A model generated the notes under the pieces. That model did not search any database, was not told the origin of the DNA, and was given only the letters and a program-made list of their open reading frames with translations. A stretch of 64,000 nt of DNA from Geodermatophilaceae bacterium URHB0062. Lineage in GTDB: Bacteria > Actinomycetota > Actinomycetes > Mycobacteriales > Geodermatophilaceae. This document shows, piece by piece, positions 16,040 to 23,642 of the stretch. The DNA is taken from the NCBI GenBank assembly GCA_000620185.1, contig KK211086.1, forward strand, positions 124,001 to 188,000. Reading direction: 5' to 3'. The stretch's first letter is position 1. Each line of letters opens with the position of its first letter. A program made the translations under genes and the position numbers.

Positions 16040-17266
16040 ATGACCGCCGTCCAAGAACAGACCGGCAGTGCTATCCGTCCGTTCCACGTAGGCATCCCGG
16101 AGGAGGCGCTCACCGATCTGCGCCGTCGCATCGCCACGACGCGCTGGCCGTCGCGCGAGCTGGTCGGCGATCGCTCGCAGGGTGTGCAGCTCGCGACGAT
16201 GCAGGCGCTCGCGCGCTACTGGGCCGACGAGCACGACTGGCGCCGGTGCGAGGCCAGACTGAACGCGCTGCCGCAGTTCATGACGGAGATCGACGGCGTG
16301 GACATCCACTTCATCCACGTGCGGTCACCGCACGCGGATGCCTTGCCGTTGATCATGACGCACGGCTGGCCCGGCTCCGTCGTCGAGCTGCTCGAGACGG
16401 TCGGGCCCTTGACCGACCCGACCGCGCACGGCGGCCGGGCCGAGGACGCGTTCCATCTCGTGCTGCCCTCCCTCCCCGGCTATGCCTTCTCGGCGGAGCC
16501 GGGGGAACTGGGCTGGGACGTCCGCCGTACGGGACGGGCGTGGGCGGAGCTCATGCGCCGCCTGGGCTACACCAGCTACGTCGCCCAGGGCGGCGATGTC
16601 GGTGCCGGTGTCACCGATGCGATGGGTCGCCAGGCTCCCGAGGGCTTGCTCGGCATCCACATGAATCTGCTCGTGACGGCGCTCGGCGGCCCTCAGCCGG
16701 CGGACACCGAGCAGGAGCAAGCGGCCACCGGCGCGATCGCGACGTTCCAGGCCAGCGGCAGCGGCTACTTCCTGGAGCAGGCCACGCGGCCGCAGACGAT
16801 CGGCTACGGCCTGCTGGACTCTCCCGTCGCCCTGGCCGCCTGGATGCTCGACCACGACACGGACGCCTACTACAAGATCGCCCGAGCGTTCGTCGACGGG
16901 CAGCCGGTCGGCAACCTCAGCCGCGACCACGTCCTGGACAACATCTCGCTCTACTGGCTGACCGGCACGGGCGCCTCCGCGGCCCGGTCGTACTGGGAGA
17001 GCTACGGAGCTCCCGCGGTCGCGGCCGCGGCCGCCGGGCCGCCTCCTGACGTGTCGGTCCCCGTCGGCTTCACCACGTTCCCCGGTGAGATCTGGCGGAC
17101 GCCGCGCAGCTGGGCGGAGAAGTCCTACGCGACCCTCGCGTACTTCAACGAGGTCGACCGGGGTGGCCACTTCGCCGCCTGGGAGGAGCCCGACCTGTTC
17201 ACCGAGGAGATCCGGGCGGCGTTCCGACCGCTGCGCAGGGCGCCGATCCCCGTGCAGCGCGCCTGA
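16040..17266 (+). CDS. Epoxide hydrolase (EHN domain, alpha/beta hydrolase)
   Basis: 408 residues. The N-terminal EHN domain begins IRPFHVGIPEEALTDLRRRI and contains the typical RWP motif (ATTRWPSREL). The alpha/beta hydrolase core has the oxyanion segment HGWPGS, the nucleophile Asp186 in QGGDVGAGV, and the catalytic His in RGGHFAAWEEP. Tyr residues in the cap would polarise the epoxide. It is the microsomal-type fold; it converts epoxides to vicinal diols in the cytosol. It sits between mftC and mftE, where it is not part of the canonical pathway. The diol product could feed a mycofactocin-linked dehydrogenase (inference). ATG 16040 has GAGGG about 9 nt upstream. Confidence 0.9.
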   Translation: MTAVQEQTGSAIRPFHVGIPEEALTDLRRRIATTRWPSRELVGDRSQGVQLATMQALARYWADEHDWRRCEARLNALPQFMTEIDGVDIHFIHVRSPHADALPLIMTHGWPGSVVELLETVGPLTDPTAHGGRAEDAFHLVLPSLPGYAFSAEPGELGWDVRRTGRAWAELMRRLGYTSYVAQGGDVGAGVTDAMGRQAPEGLLGIHMNLLVTALGGPQPADTEQEQAATGAIATFQASGSGYFLEQATRPQTIGYGLLDSPVALAAWMLDHDTDAYYKIARAFVDGQPVGNLSRDHVLDNISLYWLTGTGASAARSYWESYGAPAVAAAAAGPPPDVSVPVGFTTFPGEIWRTPRSWAEKSYATLAYFNEVDRGGHFAAWEEPDLFTEEIRAAFRPLRRAPIPVQRA

Positions 17267-17293
17267 CCACCGGCCGCCCCTGTCCCGGCGCCC

Positions 17294-17323
17294 GCCCCGT
17301 CGCCACCCGGAGGGCGACGGGGC
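17294..17323. terminator. Bidirectional hairpin terminator
   Basis: A perfect 11-bp stem (17294-17304 and 17313-17323, 8-nt loop) between the convergent epoxide hydrolase and PPOX-family genes, followed by TTCCGTC. Confidence 0.7.
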
Positions 17324-17328
17324 TTCCG

Positions 17329-17814
17329 TCAACCCCGGAGGTCGACGGTCTCGTTCTCGCCGGCGTCGATCCGTTCCCCCGTGACCTTCGCCTTGGCGAA
17401 GCTGAACACGGTGGCCAGGCGGCCGCCCGGGCTGTTCCAGTACTCGGCGGAGTCCCCCTCCACCTTGATCAGGACGACGCTCTCGTCGTCCGGACCCTGG
17501 GGGAACCAGGCCTCGACCGCCGAGTTCCACAGCTCGCGCTTGCGGGCCACGTCGTCGACCACCACGGCGTCGCCGGTGAGGGAGACCCACGTGCCGCCCG
17601 AGCCGACGCCGACGTTCACCTGCGGCGACGCGGCGATGTGCTGGACCGGGTTCGAGTCGCGCTCGGCGAAGAACCAGAGGTCGCCGTCGAACTCCACCTC
17701 CTGCAGCGTCATCGGCCGGCTGGTCAGCGTGCCGTCCCTCGTGATCGTGGTCAGGAAGGCGAATCGCTCGCCCTTGATCAGCTCGGCCACCTTGCGGGTC
17801 TGGTCGTCGGTCAT
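17329..17814 (-). CDS. Pyridoxamine 5'-phosphate oxidase-fold FMN-binding protein (general stress protein 26-like)
   Basis: 161 residues. The split-barrel flavin fold is recognisable from RFAFLTTITRDGTLTSRPMT, the LWFFAERDSNPVQHIAASPQ strand-helix and the ending GDSAEYWNSPGGRLATVFSF. Members bind FMN, F420 or heme; this subfamily (YzzA/GSP26-like) lacks an assigned reaction. It is read on the minus strand between the epoxide hydrolase and mftE. ATG 17814 gives the family-typical N-terminus (MTDDQTRKVAELI); an in-frame GTG/ATG further out would add about 24 unconserved residues. It is not homologous to MftD despite its flavin fold. Confidence 0.82.
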   Translation of the reverse strand: MTDDQTRKVAELIKGERFAFLTTITRDGTLTSRPMTLQEVEFDGDLWFFAERDSNPVQHIAASPQVNVGVGSGGTWVSLTGDAVVVDDVARKRELWNSAVEAWFPQGPDDESVVLIKVEGDSAEYWNSPGGRLATVFSFAKAKVTGERIDAGENETVDLRG

Positions 17815-17918
17815 GACGGTCGCGTTGCCCACGACCGGGCCGCCCACACCCGACGGGAGCAGGCTTCCGGAGCGCATCCCGGCCACGACGGCGGTTCGGC
17901 GGGGACAGCGGAAGGCCG

Positions 17919-17931
17919 TAACCTGCGGCGG
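17919..17931 (+). promoter_or_regulatory. -10 element of a probable leaderless mftE transcript
   Basis: TAACCT at 17919-17924 fits TANNNT and ends 6 nt before GTG 17931, the geometry of a leaderless actinobacterial promoter with the start codon at +1. No SD is present. Confidence 0.5.
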
Positions 17932-18626
17932 TGAGGACGCTGGCCGGCTCCGTCTGGCCGGAGATCCCCGACGCGCCGCTGCTCGTCGTCCCCCTGGGGT
18001 CGGTGGAGCAGCACGGGCCGCACCTGCCGCTGATCACCGACACCGCCGTTGCCGGCGCGGTCGCGGAGGCGGCCGCCGACCGGCTGGACGGCGCGGTGCT
18101 CGCGCCGGCGCTGACCTACGGCGCGAGCGGTGAGCACGAGGACTTCCCAGGCACCATCTCGATCGGCACCGAGGCGCTGACCGGGCTGCTGGTCGAGTAC
18201 GGCCGCTCCGCCTGCCGCTGGGCGGGGCGGGTGCTGATCGTCAACGGTCACGGCGGCAATCTCGACGCCCTGCGCGCAGCCGGTCGCGTCCTGCGCGCCG
18301 AGGGCCAGGACGTCGCCTGGTTCCCCTGCGCCGTTCCGGACGGCGACGCGCACGCCGGGCGCACCGAGACGTCACTGATGTTGCACGTGGAACCGGAGGG
18401 GGTCCGCACCGACGACGCGGCGGCGGGGGAGACGAGCCCGATCGGGACGCTGCTGCCCCGGCTCCGTGCCGAGGGCGTGCGTGCGGTGACCCCGAACGGA
18501 GTCCTCGGGGACCCGGCCGGGGCGAGCCCTGAGGAGGGCGCGGACCTGCTGAACGGGCTGGTCGAGCGAGCGGTCGCGGCCGCCTCCGGATGGCGCGTGG
18601 ACACGATCGGGCGGTTGATCGAGTGA
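17931..18626 (+). CDS. mftE: Mycofactocin peptidase MftE (creatininase family)
   Basis: 231 residues. Creatininase-fold metal ligands are visible: Glu26, His28 and Asp37 in GSVEQHGPHLPLITDT, and NGHGGN near residue 106; a later acidic ligand lies in the TETSLML segment. MftE cuts the MftC-modified precursor to release the Val-Tyr-derived AHDP with help from a metal ion. It is separated from mftABC by an epoxide hydrolase and an opposed flavin gene, and has its own predicted leaderless promoter. This is an unusual split, because mftE usually follows mftD directly. The assignment to MftE rather than another creatininase rests on subfamily resemblance and the mftABC/mftF context. Confidence 0.88.
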   Translation: MRTLAGSVWPEIPDAPLLVVPLGSVEQHGPHLPLITDTAVAGAVAEAAADRLDGAVLAPALTYGASGEHEDFPGTISIGTEALTGLLVEYGRSACRWAGRVLIVNGHGGNLDALRAAGRVLRAEGQDVAWFPCAVPDGDAHAGRTETSLMLHVEPEGVRTDDAAAGETSPIGTLLPRLRAEGVRAVTPNGVLGDPAGASPEEGADLLNGLVERAVAAASGWRVDTIGRLIE

Positions 18627-18718
18627 CATGGCTCATGGTCGCGTTCGACGTCCCCGGTGAGCGCTAGGGTCCGCAACCGAGCGGGGGCGGTTCCCCGGAC
18701 GGAAGGACGGAACGCCAG

Positions 18719-20203
18719 ATGGCTCACGAGTCGGTGCACACGGGAACCTCGACCCCGGCGGCCGCGCCCACGCCCCGGGTCGCCGTCGAGACCAACGGCA
18801 TCAACGTCATCGCCGAGGAGGAGCGCAAGGGCACGCCCCGGCAGCTGTTCTGGCCCTGGTTCGGCGCCAACGTCAGCGTCTTCGGCCTGGCGTACGGCTC
18901 GTTCCTGCTGGGCTTCGGCATCTCGTTCTGGCAGGCGGTCATCGCCGGCGTCGTCGGCATCGTCGTCTCGTTCCTGCTCTGCGGCCTGATCGCGATCGCA
19001 GGCAAGCGGGGCTCCGCCCCGACGCTGATCCTGAGCCGCGCCGCCTTCGGCGTCGACGGCAACCGGGTGCCCTCGGTCCTGTCGTGGATCCTCACCGTCG
19101 GCTGGGAGACGGCGCTGGTCTCGCTGGCCACGCTGGCGACCGCGCAGGTCTTCGACCAGCTCGGCTGGAGCGGCGGGACGGCGACCAAACTGGTCGCGCT
19201 CCTGGTCGTGGCCGCGCTCGTCGTGGGCGGCGGCGTCCTCGGCTTCGACGTCATCATGCGCATGCAGGCGGTCATCACCTGGGTGACAGGTGTCCTCACC
19301 GTCGTCTACATCGTGCTTGTCGCCGACCACATGGACTGGTCCGCCGTCTCCGCGCTGCCCAGCGGCTCGACCGCTGCGTTCATCGGGGCACTGGTGCTCG
19401 CCATGACCGGCTACGGCTTCGGCTGGGTCAACGCCGCCGCCGACTACTCGCGCTACCTGCCGCGCCAGGCCTCCACCGCCGGTGTCGTCGGCTGGACGAC
19501 GTTCGGCGGCGCGCTCGCGCCGGTCCTCCTGCTGATCGCCGGCCTGCTGCTCGCGGGGTCCGACGCGGAGCTGTCCGCGGCGATCGGCGCCGACCCGATC
19601 GGCGCGCTGGGCACGCTCCTGCCGACCTGGTTCCTCGTGCCGTTCATCCTCGTGGTGGTGCTCGGGCTCATCGGCGGCGCGCTGCTCGACATCTACTCGT
19701 CGGGGCTGTCGCTGCTCGCCGCGGGCCTGCGGGTGCCCCGCCCGGTGGCGGCCAGCATCGACGGCACGCTCATGGTGCTCGGCACGATCGCCGTCGTCTT
19801 CTTCGCCGACAACTTCATCGGGCCGTTCCAGGGCTTCCTCATCACGCTCGGCGTCCCGATCGCCGCGTGGTGCGGGATCATGCTGGCCGACATCGCGCTG
19901 CGCAAGCGCGACTACGCGGAGGCCGAGCTGTTCGACCCGCGCGGCCGCTACGGCAGCGTGCAGCCGGTGCCGCTGATCCTGCTGGTGCTCGGCACGGTCC
20001 TCGGCTGGGGGCTGGTGACCAACACCTTCGCCGGCTGGCTGGACTGGCAGGGGTACCTGCTCGAGGTCTTCGGGCTCGGCGGGCGCGACGGTGCCTGGGC
20101 GTACGCGAACCTCGGCGTCCTGGTGGCCTTCCTGATCGGCCTGGTCGGCACGCTGGCCCTGCGCCGGCGGGCGGTCCGCGCTCAGGAGGACCTCGTCCGG
20201 TGA
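18719..20203 (+). CDS. NCS1-family cytosine/purine permease
   Basis: 494 residues, about 12 transmembrane helices after a soluble 45-residue N-terminus. The first conserved block NGINVIAEEERKGTPRQLFW and WFGANVSVFGLAYGSFLLGF is characteristic of NCS1 (CodB/PucI) carriers, which import nucleobases, hydantoins or vitamins with cations. ATG 18719 has GAAGGA upstream. TAGGGT at 18665-18670 may be a -10, making this the first gene of a unit with the cysteine hydrolase and mftF. It overlaps the hydrolase by 4 bp (GTGA), so permease and hydrolase probably handle one substrate. The substrate is unknown; its place inside an MFT locus is unexplained. Confidence 0.9.
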   Translation: MAHESVHTGTSTPAAAPTPRVAVETNGINVIAEEERKGTPRQLFWPWFGANVSVFGLAYGSFLLGFGISFWQAVIAGVVGIVVSFLLCGLIAIAGKRGSAPTLILSRAAFGVDGNRVPSVLSWILTVGWETALVSLATLATAQVFDQLGWSGGTATKLVALLVVAALVVGGGVLGFDVIMRMQAVITWVTGVLTVVYIVLVADHMDWSAVSALPSGSTAAFIGALVLAMTGYGFGWVNAAADYSRYLPRQASTAGVVGWTTFGGALAPVLLLIAGLLLAGSDAELSAAIGADPIGALGTLLPTWFLVPFILVVVLGLIGGALLDIYSSGLSLLAAGLRVPRPVAASIDGTLMVLGTIAVVFFADNFIGPFQGFLITLGVPIAAWCGIMLADIALRKRDYAEAELFDPRGRYGSVQPVPLILLVLGTVLGWGLVTNTFAGWLDWQGYLLEVFGLGGRDGAWAYANLGVLVAFLIGLVGTLALRRRAVRAQEDLVR

Positions 20204-20742
20204 CCGCCGAGGGCTGGCTCGTCGTCGTCGACCTGCAGCGCGTGTTCGGCGATCCCGGCTCCCCGTGGGCGGCGCCGCGCTTCGCCGACGCCCGGCATCG
20301 CAGCGCGGAGCTGGCCGAGGTTTTCGGCGACCGCGTCGTCCACACGCGGTTCGTCGCCCCGGCCGAGCCGGCCGGCGCCTGGGCGGCCTACTACGAGCAG
20401 TTCGCGTTCGCGCTGCAGCCGCCGGACGCCCCGCTCTACGAGCTGGTCGACGACCCGGCCGGGCGGCCGGTGGTCAGCGCGACCACCTTCGGCAAGTGGG
20501 GGCCCGACCTGGCGGCCGTGGTGGGCGACGGCCCCCTGACCGTGACCGGCGTGGCCACCGACTGCTGCGTCATCTCCACGGTGCTGGCGGCCGCGGACGC
20601 CGGCGTCCCGGTGCGCGTGGTCAGCGACGCGTGCGCCGGCTCCACGGACGACGACCACGACCGCGCGCTGCGCGTCATGAGCCTCTACGCGCCCCTGGTC
20701 GAGCTGACGACGACGGCCGAGGTCCTCGCCGGGACGCGATGA
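20200..20742 (+). CDS. Cysteine hydrolase (isochorismatase-like)
   Basis: 180 residues. The catalytic triad is visible: Asp in VVVDLQRVF near residue 11, Lys in FGKWGPDL, and the nucleophile Cys in VATDCCVISTVLAAADAG, with the cis-peptide neighbour before it. The family hydrolyses C-N or ether bonds (nicotinamide, N-carbamoyl compounds, isochorismate). The GTG start overlaps the permease stop. A nearby NCS1 permease suggests a nucleobase- or hydantoin-derived amide substrate. It lies 13 bp before mftF. Confidence 0.88.
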   Translation: MTAEGWLVVVDLQRVFGDPGSPWAAPRFADARHRSAELAEVFGDRVVHTRFVAPAEPAGAWAAYYEQFAFALQPPDAPLYELVDDPAGRPVVSATTFGKWGPDLAAVVGDGPLTVTGVATDCCVISTVLAAADAGVPVRVVSDACAGSTDDDHDRALRVMSLYAPLVELTTTAEVLAGTR

Positions 20743-20755
20743 TCGCCCACCCGCG

Positions 20756-22168
20756 ATGACCGCGCCTCCGGCCGACCGGCTCCCCGACGGGTTCGTCGTC
20801 CGGCTGGATCCAGGAGCCCGTCGCCGGGACGACGGCGCCACCCTGCTCGGCGGCTCGCCGCTGCGCCTGCTGCGGTTCTCGCCCCGGGCGCGGGCGCTGT
20901 TGCGCGACGACCACCTCGTCGTCCGCGACGCGACGTCCGCCGCGCTCGCCGCCCGGCTGCTGGACGCCGGCGTGGCCCATCCCGACCTGCTGCCCGCTCC
21001 CGTGGCCTCCGACGTCACCGTGGTCATCCCGGTCAGGGATCGGCCGGCGGAGCTGGCCCGGCTGCTCGCCGCCCTGCGGGCCGACCCGGCGACCCGTGAC
21101 CTGCCCGTGGTCGTCGTGGACGACGGATCGGCGGAGCCGGTCGTGGCCGCAGGTGCCCGGGTGGTCCGGCACGCCACCGCCCGCGGACCGGCCGCCGCCC
21201 GCAACGCCGGGCTGCGCCTCGCCGACACCGGCGCGGTCGCCTTCCTCGACTCCGACTGCGTCCCGCGGCCGGGCTGGCTGCGGGCGCTCCTGCCGCACCT
21301 GGCCGATCCTGCCCTGGCCCTCGTCGCGCCCCGGATCGTCGGCCTCGGGGATGCGCCCGGTGGGTGGCTGACGCGCTACGAGGCCGCGGTCAGCGCGCTG
21401 GACATGGGCGCGCAGCCCGCCCCGGTGCGGCCGCTGTCGGCGGTCTCGTACGTGCCGAGCGCCGCCCTCCTGGCCCGGCGGGCGGCCCTCGGCGACGGGT
21501 TCGACGAGACGATGCACGTCGCCGAGGACGTCGACCTGGTGTGGCGGCTGGCAGCGGCGGGCTGGCGGGTGCGCTACGAGCCGCGCGCCGAGGTGGCCCA
21601 CGCCCATCCCACGACGACGGTGGAGTGGCTGCGCCGCCGCGCCTTCTACGGCACCGGCGCCGCACTCCTCGCGGCCCGGCACGGGAGCCTCGTCGCCCCG
21701 CTCGTGCTCGCGCCCACCTCTGCCCTGGCCTGGGCGCTCGCTCTCGGGGGCGGCAGGCCGGGACGGGCCGCGGCCGCCGGCATCCTCGCCCTCGACACCG
21801 CCCGGCTGGCGCGGCGCCTGGGAGATCCTCCGCCGGTGGTGCTCGCGGCCGGGCTGGTGGCCCGCGGCACGGCGTCCGCGGGGCAGGCGCTGGCCCGCAC
21901 GGTCACCCGGCATCACTGGCCGCTGGCGCTGGCCGCCGCCGTGCTCTCGCGCCGGGCGCGGCGGGCGCTGGCGGCCGTCGCGCTGGCCGACGCCGTCGTC
22001 GCCTGGTGGCCGCAGCGCGCGGCGGTCGACCCGGTGCGCTTCGCGGCCGCCCGCCGGCTGGAGGACCTCGCCTACGGCGCCGGCCTGTGGTGGGGCGCCG
22101 TCCGCCACGGGCAACCGCGGGCGCTGCTGCCCGCCCGTCCACCGGTGATCTCGAAGAACACACCGTGA
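20756..22168 (+). CDS. mftF: Mycofactocin glycosyltransferase MftF
   Basis: 470 residues. The first 80 residues resemble a PqqD-like small winged-helix module (LRFSPRARALLRDDHLVVRD). From residue 87 a GT2 domain follows: VTVVIPVRDRP, VVVVDDGSAEP, GPAAARNAGLRLAD, the metal-binding DSD at 165-167 (FLDSDCVPRPGW), and later the ED of HVAEDVDLVWRLAAAGWRV. The last 150 residues are Ala/Leu-rich with several probable membrane helices. MftF adds beta-1,4-glucose units to (pre)mycofactocin. The two-part architecture and length match the family. It ends the cluster; an unlinked MFS gene follows. Confidence 0.92.
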   Translation: MTAPPADRLPDGFVVRLDPGARRRDDGATLLGGSPLRLLRFSPRARALLRDDHLVVRDATSAALAARLLDAGVAHPDLLPAPVASDVTVVIPVRDRPAELARLLAALRADPATRDLPVVVVDDGSAEPVVAAGARVVRHATARGPAAARNAGLRLADTGAVAFLDSDCVPRPGWLRALLPHLADPALALVAPRIVGLGDAPGGWLTRYEAAVSALDMGAQPAPVRPLSAVSYVPSAALLARRAALGDGFDETMHVAEDVDLVWRLAAAGWRVRYEPRAEVAHAHPTTTVEWLRRRAFYGTGAALLAARHGSLVAPLVLAPTSALAWALALGGGRPGRAAAAGILALDTARLARRLGDPPPVVLAAGLVARGTASAGQALARTVTRHHWPLALAAAVLSRRARRALAAVALADAVVAWWPQRAAVDPVRFAAARRLEDLAYGAGLWWGAVRHGQPRALLPARPPVISKNTP

Positions 22169-22269
22169 CACCGGAATGCGCGGGGTGGCCTCCGCCTTGT
22201 CGCCCGGCGTAGGAGCGGTTCCAGCCAGCGTCGGCGTCCGCGACATCCGCCGAGTCAGACAGGAATCCC

Positions 22270-23538
22270 GTGACAGCCCTCCAGGAACGGCCCGCGACCG
22301 CCGCACCGATCACGCCCGCGCGTCCCGGTGTCGCGCGCACCGCGCTGGTCCTCGGCGGCTTCGTCGCCCTCGGTCCCCTGACGATCGACATGTACCTGCC
22401 GGCGCTCCCGACCATCACGCGTGACCTGGAGACGACGTCGGCGGCCGTCCAGCTGACCCTCACCGGCACCCTGATCGGCCTGGCGCTGGGCCAGCTGGTG
22501 CTCGGCCCGGTCTCCGACGCGCTCGGCCGGCGGCGGCCGCTGCTCGCCGGCACGGCCCTGCACGTCCTGGCCTCACTGCTCGTGCTGGTCGCCCCGAACC
22601 TCGCCGTCCTCGGCGCCCTGCGGGTGCTCCAGGGGGTCGGGACGGCGGCCGGCGCGGTGGTCGCCCTGGCGATCGTCCGCGACCTGTACGAGGGGCGGGC
22701 CGCGGCGACGATGCTCTCGCGGCTGTTCCTCGTCCTCGGAGCCGCGCCCGTGCTCGCGCCCACCATCGGCGGCGAGCTGCTGCGCGTGACCTCGTGGCGC
22801 GGGATCTTCGCCTTTCTGGCCGTCTACGGCGTCGTCATGATCACCGTGGGCCTCCGGGCACTCCCGGAGACCCTGCCGCCCGAGCGTCGGCAGAGCAGCG
22901 GCGTCGTCGGCACCCTGCGCGGATACCGCGGGCTCTTCCGCGACCGCGCCTACGTCGGGCTCGTGCTGGTCGCCGGGCTCACCATGGCCGGGCTGTTCAG
23001 CTACGTGGCCGGCTCGGCGTTCGTCTACCAGGGCGAGTTCGGCCTCGACGAGCAGCAGTTCGGGCTGCTGTTCGGCGCCGGCGCCGTCTGGCTGATCGGC
23101 GCCACCCAGCTCAACCCGGTGCTGCTCCGCCGCTGGTCGCCGCAGCGGCTGCTGGTCGCCGGAACGGTCGCCGGCGCCCTCGCGGGGGCGGCGCTCCTCG
23201 CTTTCGCCGCCACCTCGACCGGCGGCCTGCCCGCCGTGGCCGGATCGCTGTGGGCCGTGCTGTTCTCCTGCGGCCTGGCACTGCCGAACGCGCCCGCCCT
23301 CGCCCTGTCGCGGCACGGCGAGGCAGCCGGCACCGCCGCGGCACTGCTCGGCGCGATCCAGTTCGGCGTGGGCGCCGTCGTCTCGCCGGTCGTGGGCCTG
23401 CTCGGCAACGACGCCACCGCCATCGGCACCGTGATAGTCGTCGCGCTGGGGCTGGCGATCCTCGTCCTGGTCACCGTCGTGCGGCCGTGGCAGCTGTCCG
23501 AGGCCACCGACGACGGGATGCCCGTCCCGCACGTCTGA
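22270..23538 (+). CDS. Bcr/CflA-type MFS drug-resistance transporter
   Basis: 422 residues with 12 predicted helices. GPLTIDMYLPALPTITRDL in helix 1 and LGQLVLGPVSDALGRRRPLL (motif A between helices 2 and 3) are the Bcr/CflA signatures, and GTAAGAVVALAIVRDLYEG follows in helix 4. These are proton-driven exporters of drugs or metabolites such as Cys or bicyclomycin in the inner membrane. GTG 22270 has a weak AGGAA upstream. It lies 101 bp after mftF on the same strand; read-through from mftF is possible, since no terminator is evident. Confidence 0.9.
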   Translation: MTALQERPATAAPITPARPGVARTALVLGGFVALGPLTIDMYLPALPTITRDLETTSAAVQLTLTGTLIGLALGQLVLGPVSDALGRRRPLLAGTALHVLASLLVLVAPNLAVLGALRVLQGVGTAAGAVVALAIVRDLYEGRAAATMLSRLFLVLGAAPVLAPTIGGELLRVTSWRGIFAFLAVYGVVMITVGLRALPETLPPERRQSSGVVGTLRGYRGLFRDRAYVGLVLVAGLTMAGLFSYVAGSAFVYQGEFGLDEQQFGLLFGAGAVWLIGATQLNPVLLRRWSPQRLLVAGTVAGALAGAALLAFAATSTGGLPAVAGSLWAVLFSCGLALPNAPALALSRHGEAAGTAAALLGAIQFGVGAVVSPVVGLLGNDATAIGTVIVVALGLAILVLVTVVRPWQLSEATDDGMPVPHV

Positions 23539-23575
23539 CCGGCAGCGCCGGGCCCTCGGTCGCCCGCACCCGCAC

Positions 23576-23602
23576 GGCTGGTGGAAAGGCGCGCGACCAG
23601 CC
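23576..23602 (+). promoter_or_regulatory. Short inverted repeat upstream of the GAF regulator
   Basis: GGCTGGT (23576-23582) and ACCAGCC (23596-23602) are separated by 13 nt, 40 bp before the regulator start. It could be a weak terminator or an operator. Confidence 0.35.
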
Positions 23603-23642
23603 ACGATGGCGGCAACATGAGCCACTGTTGGCGGAGTTCCCC

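Noticed and set aside
17329-17814. The flavin-binding protein as a stand-in for MftD
   Set aside because: It has the PPOX split-barrel fold, whereas MftD is an FMN-dependent alpha-hydroxyacid dehydrogenase of about 390 residues. There is no sequence support.
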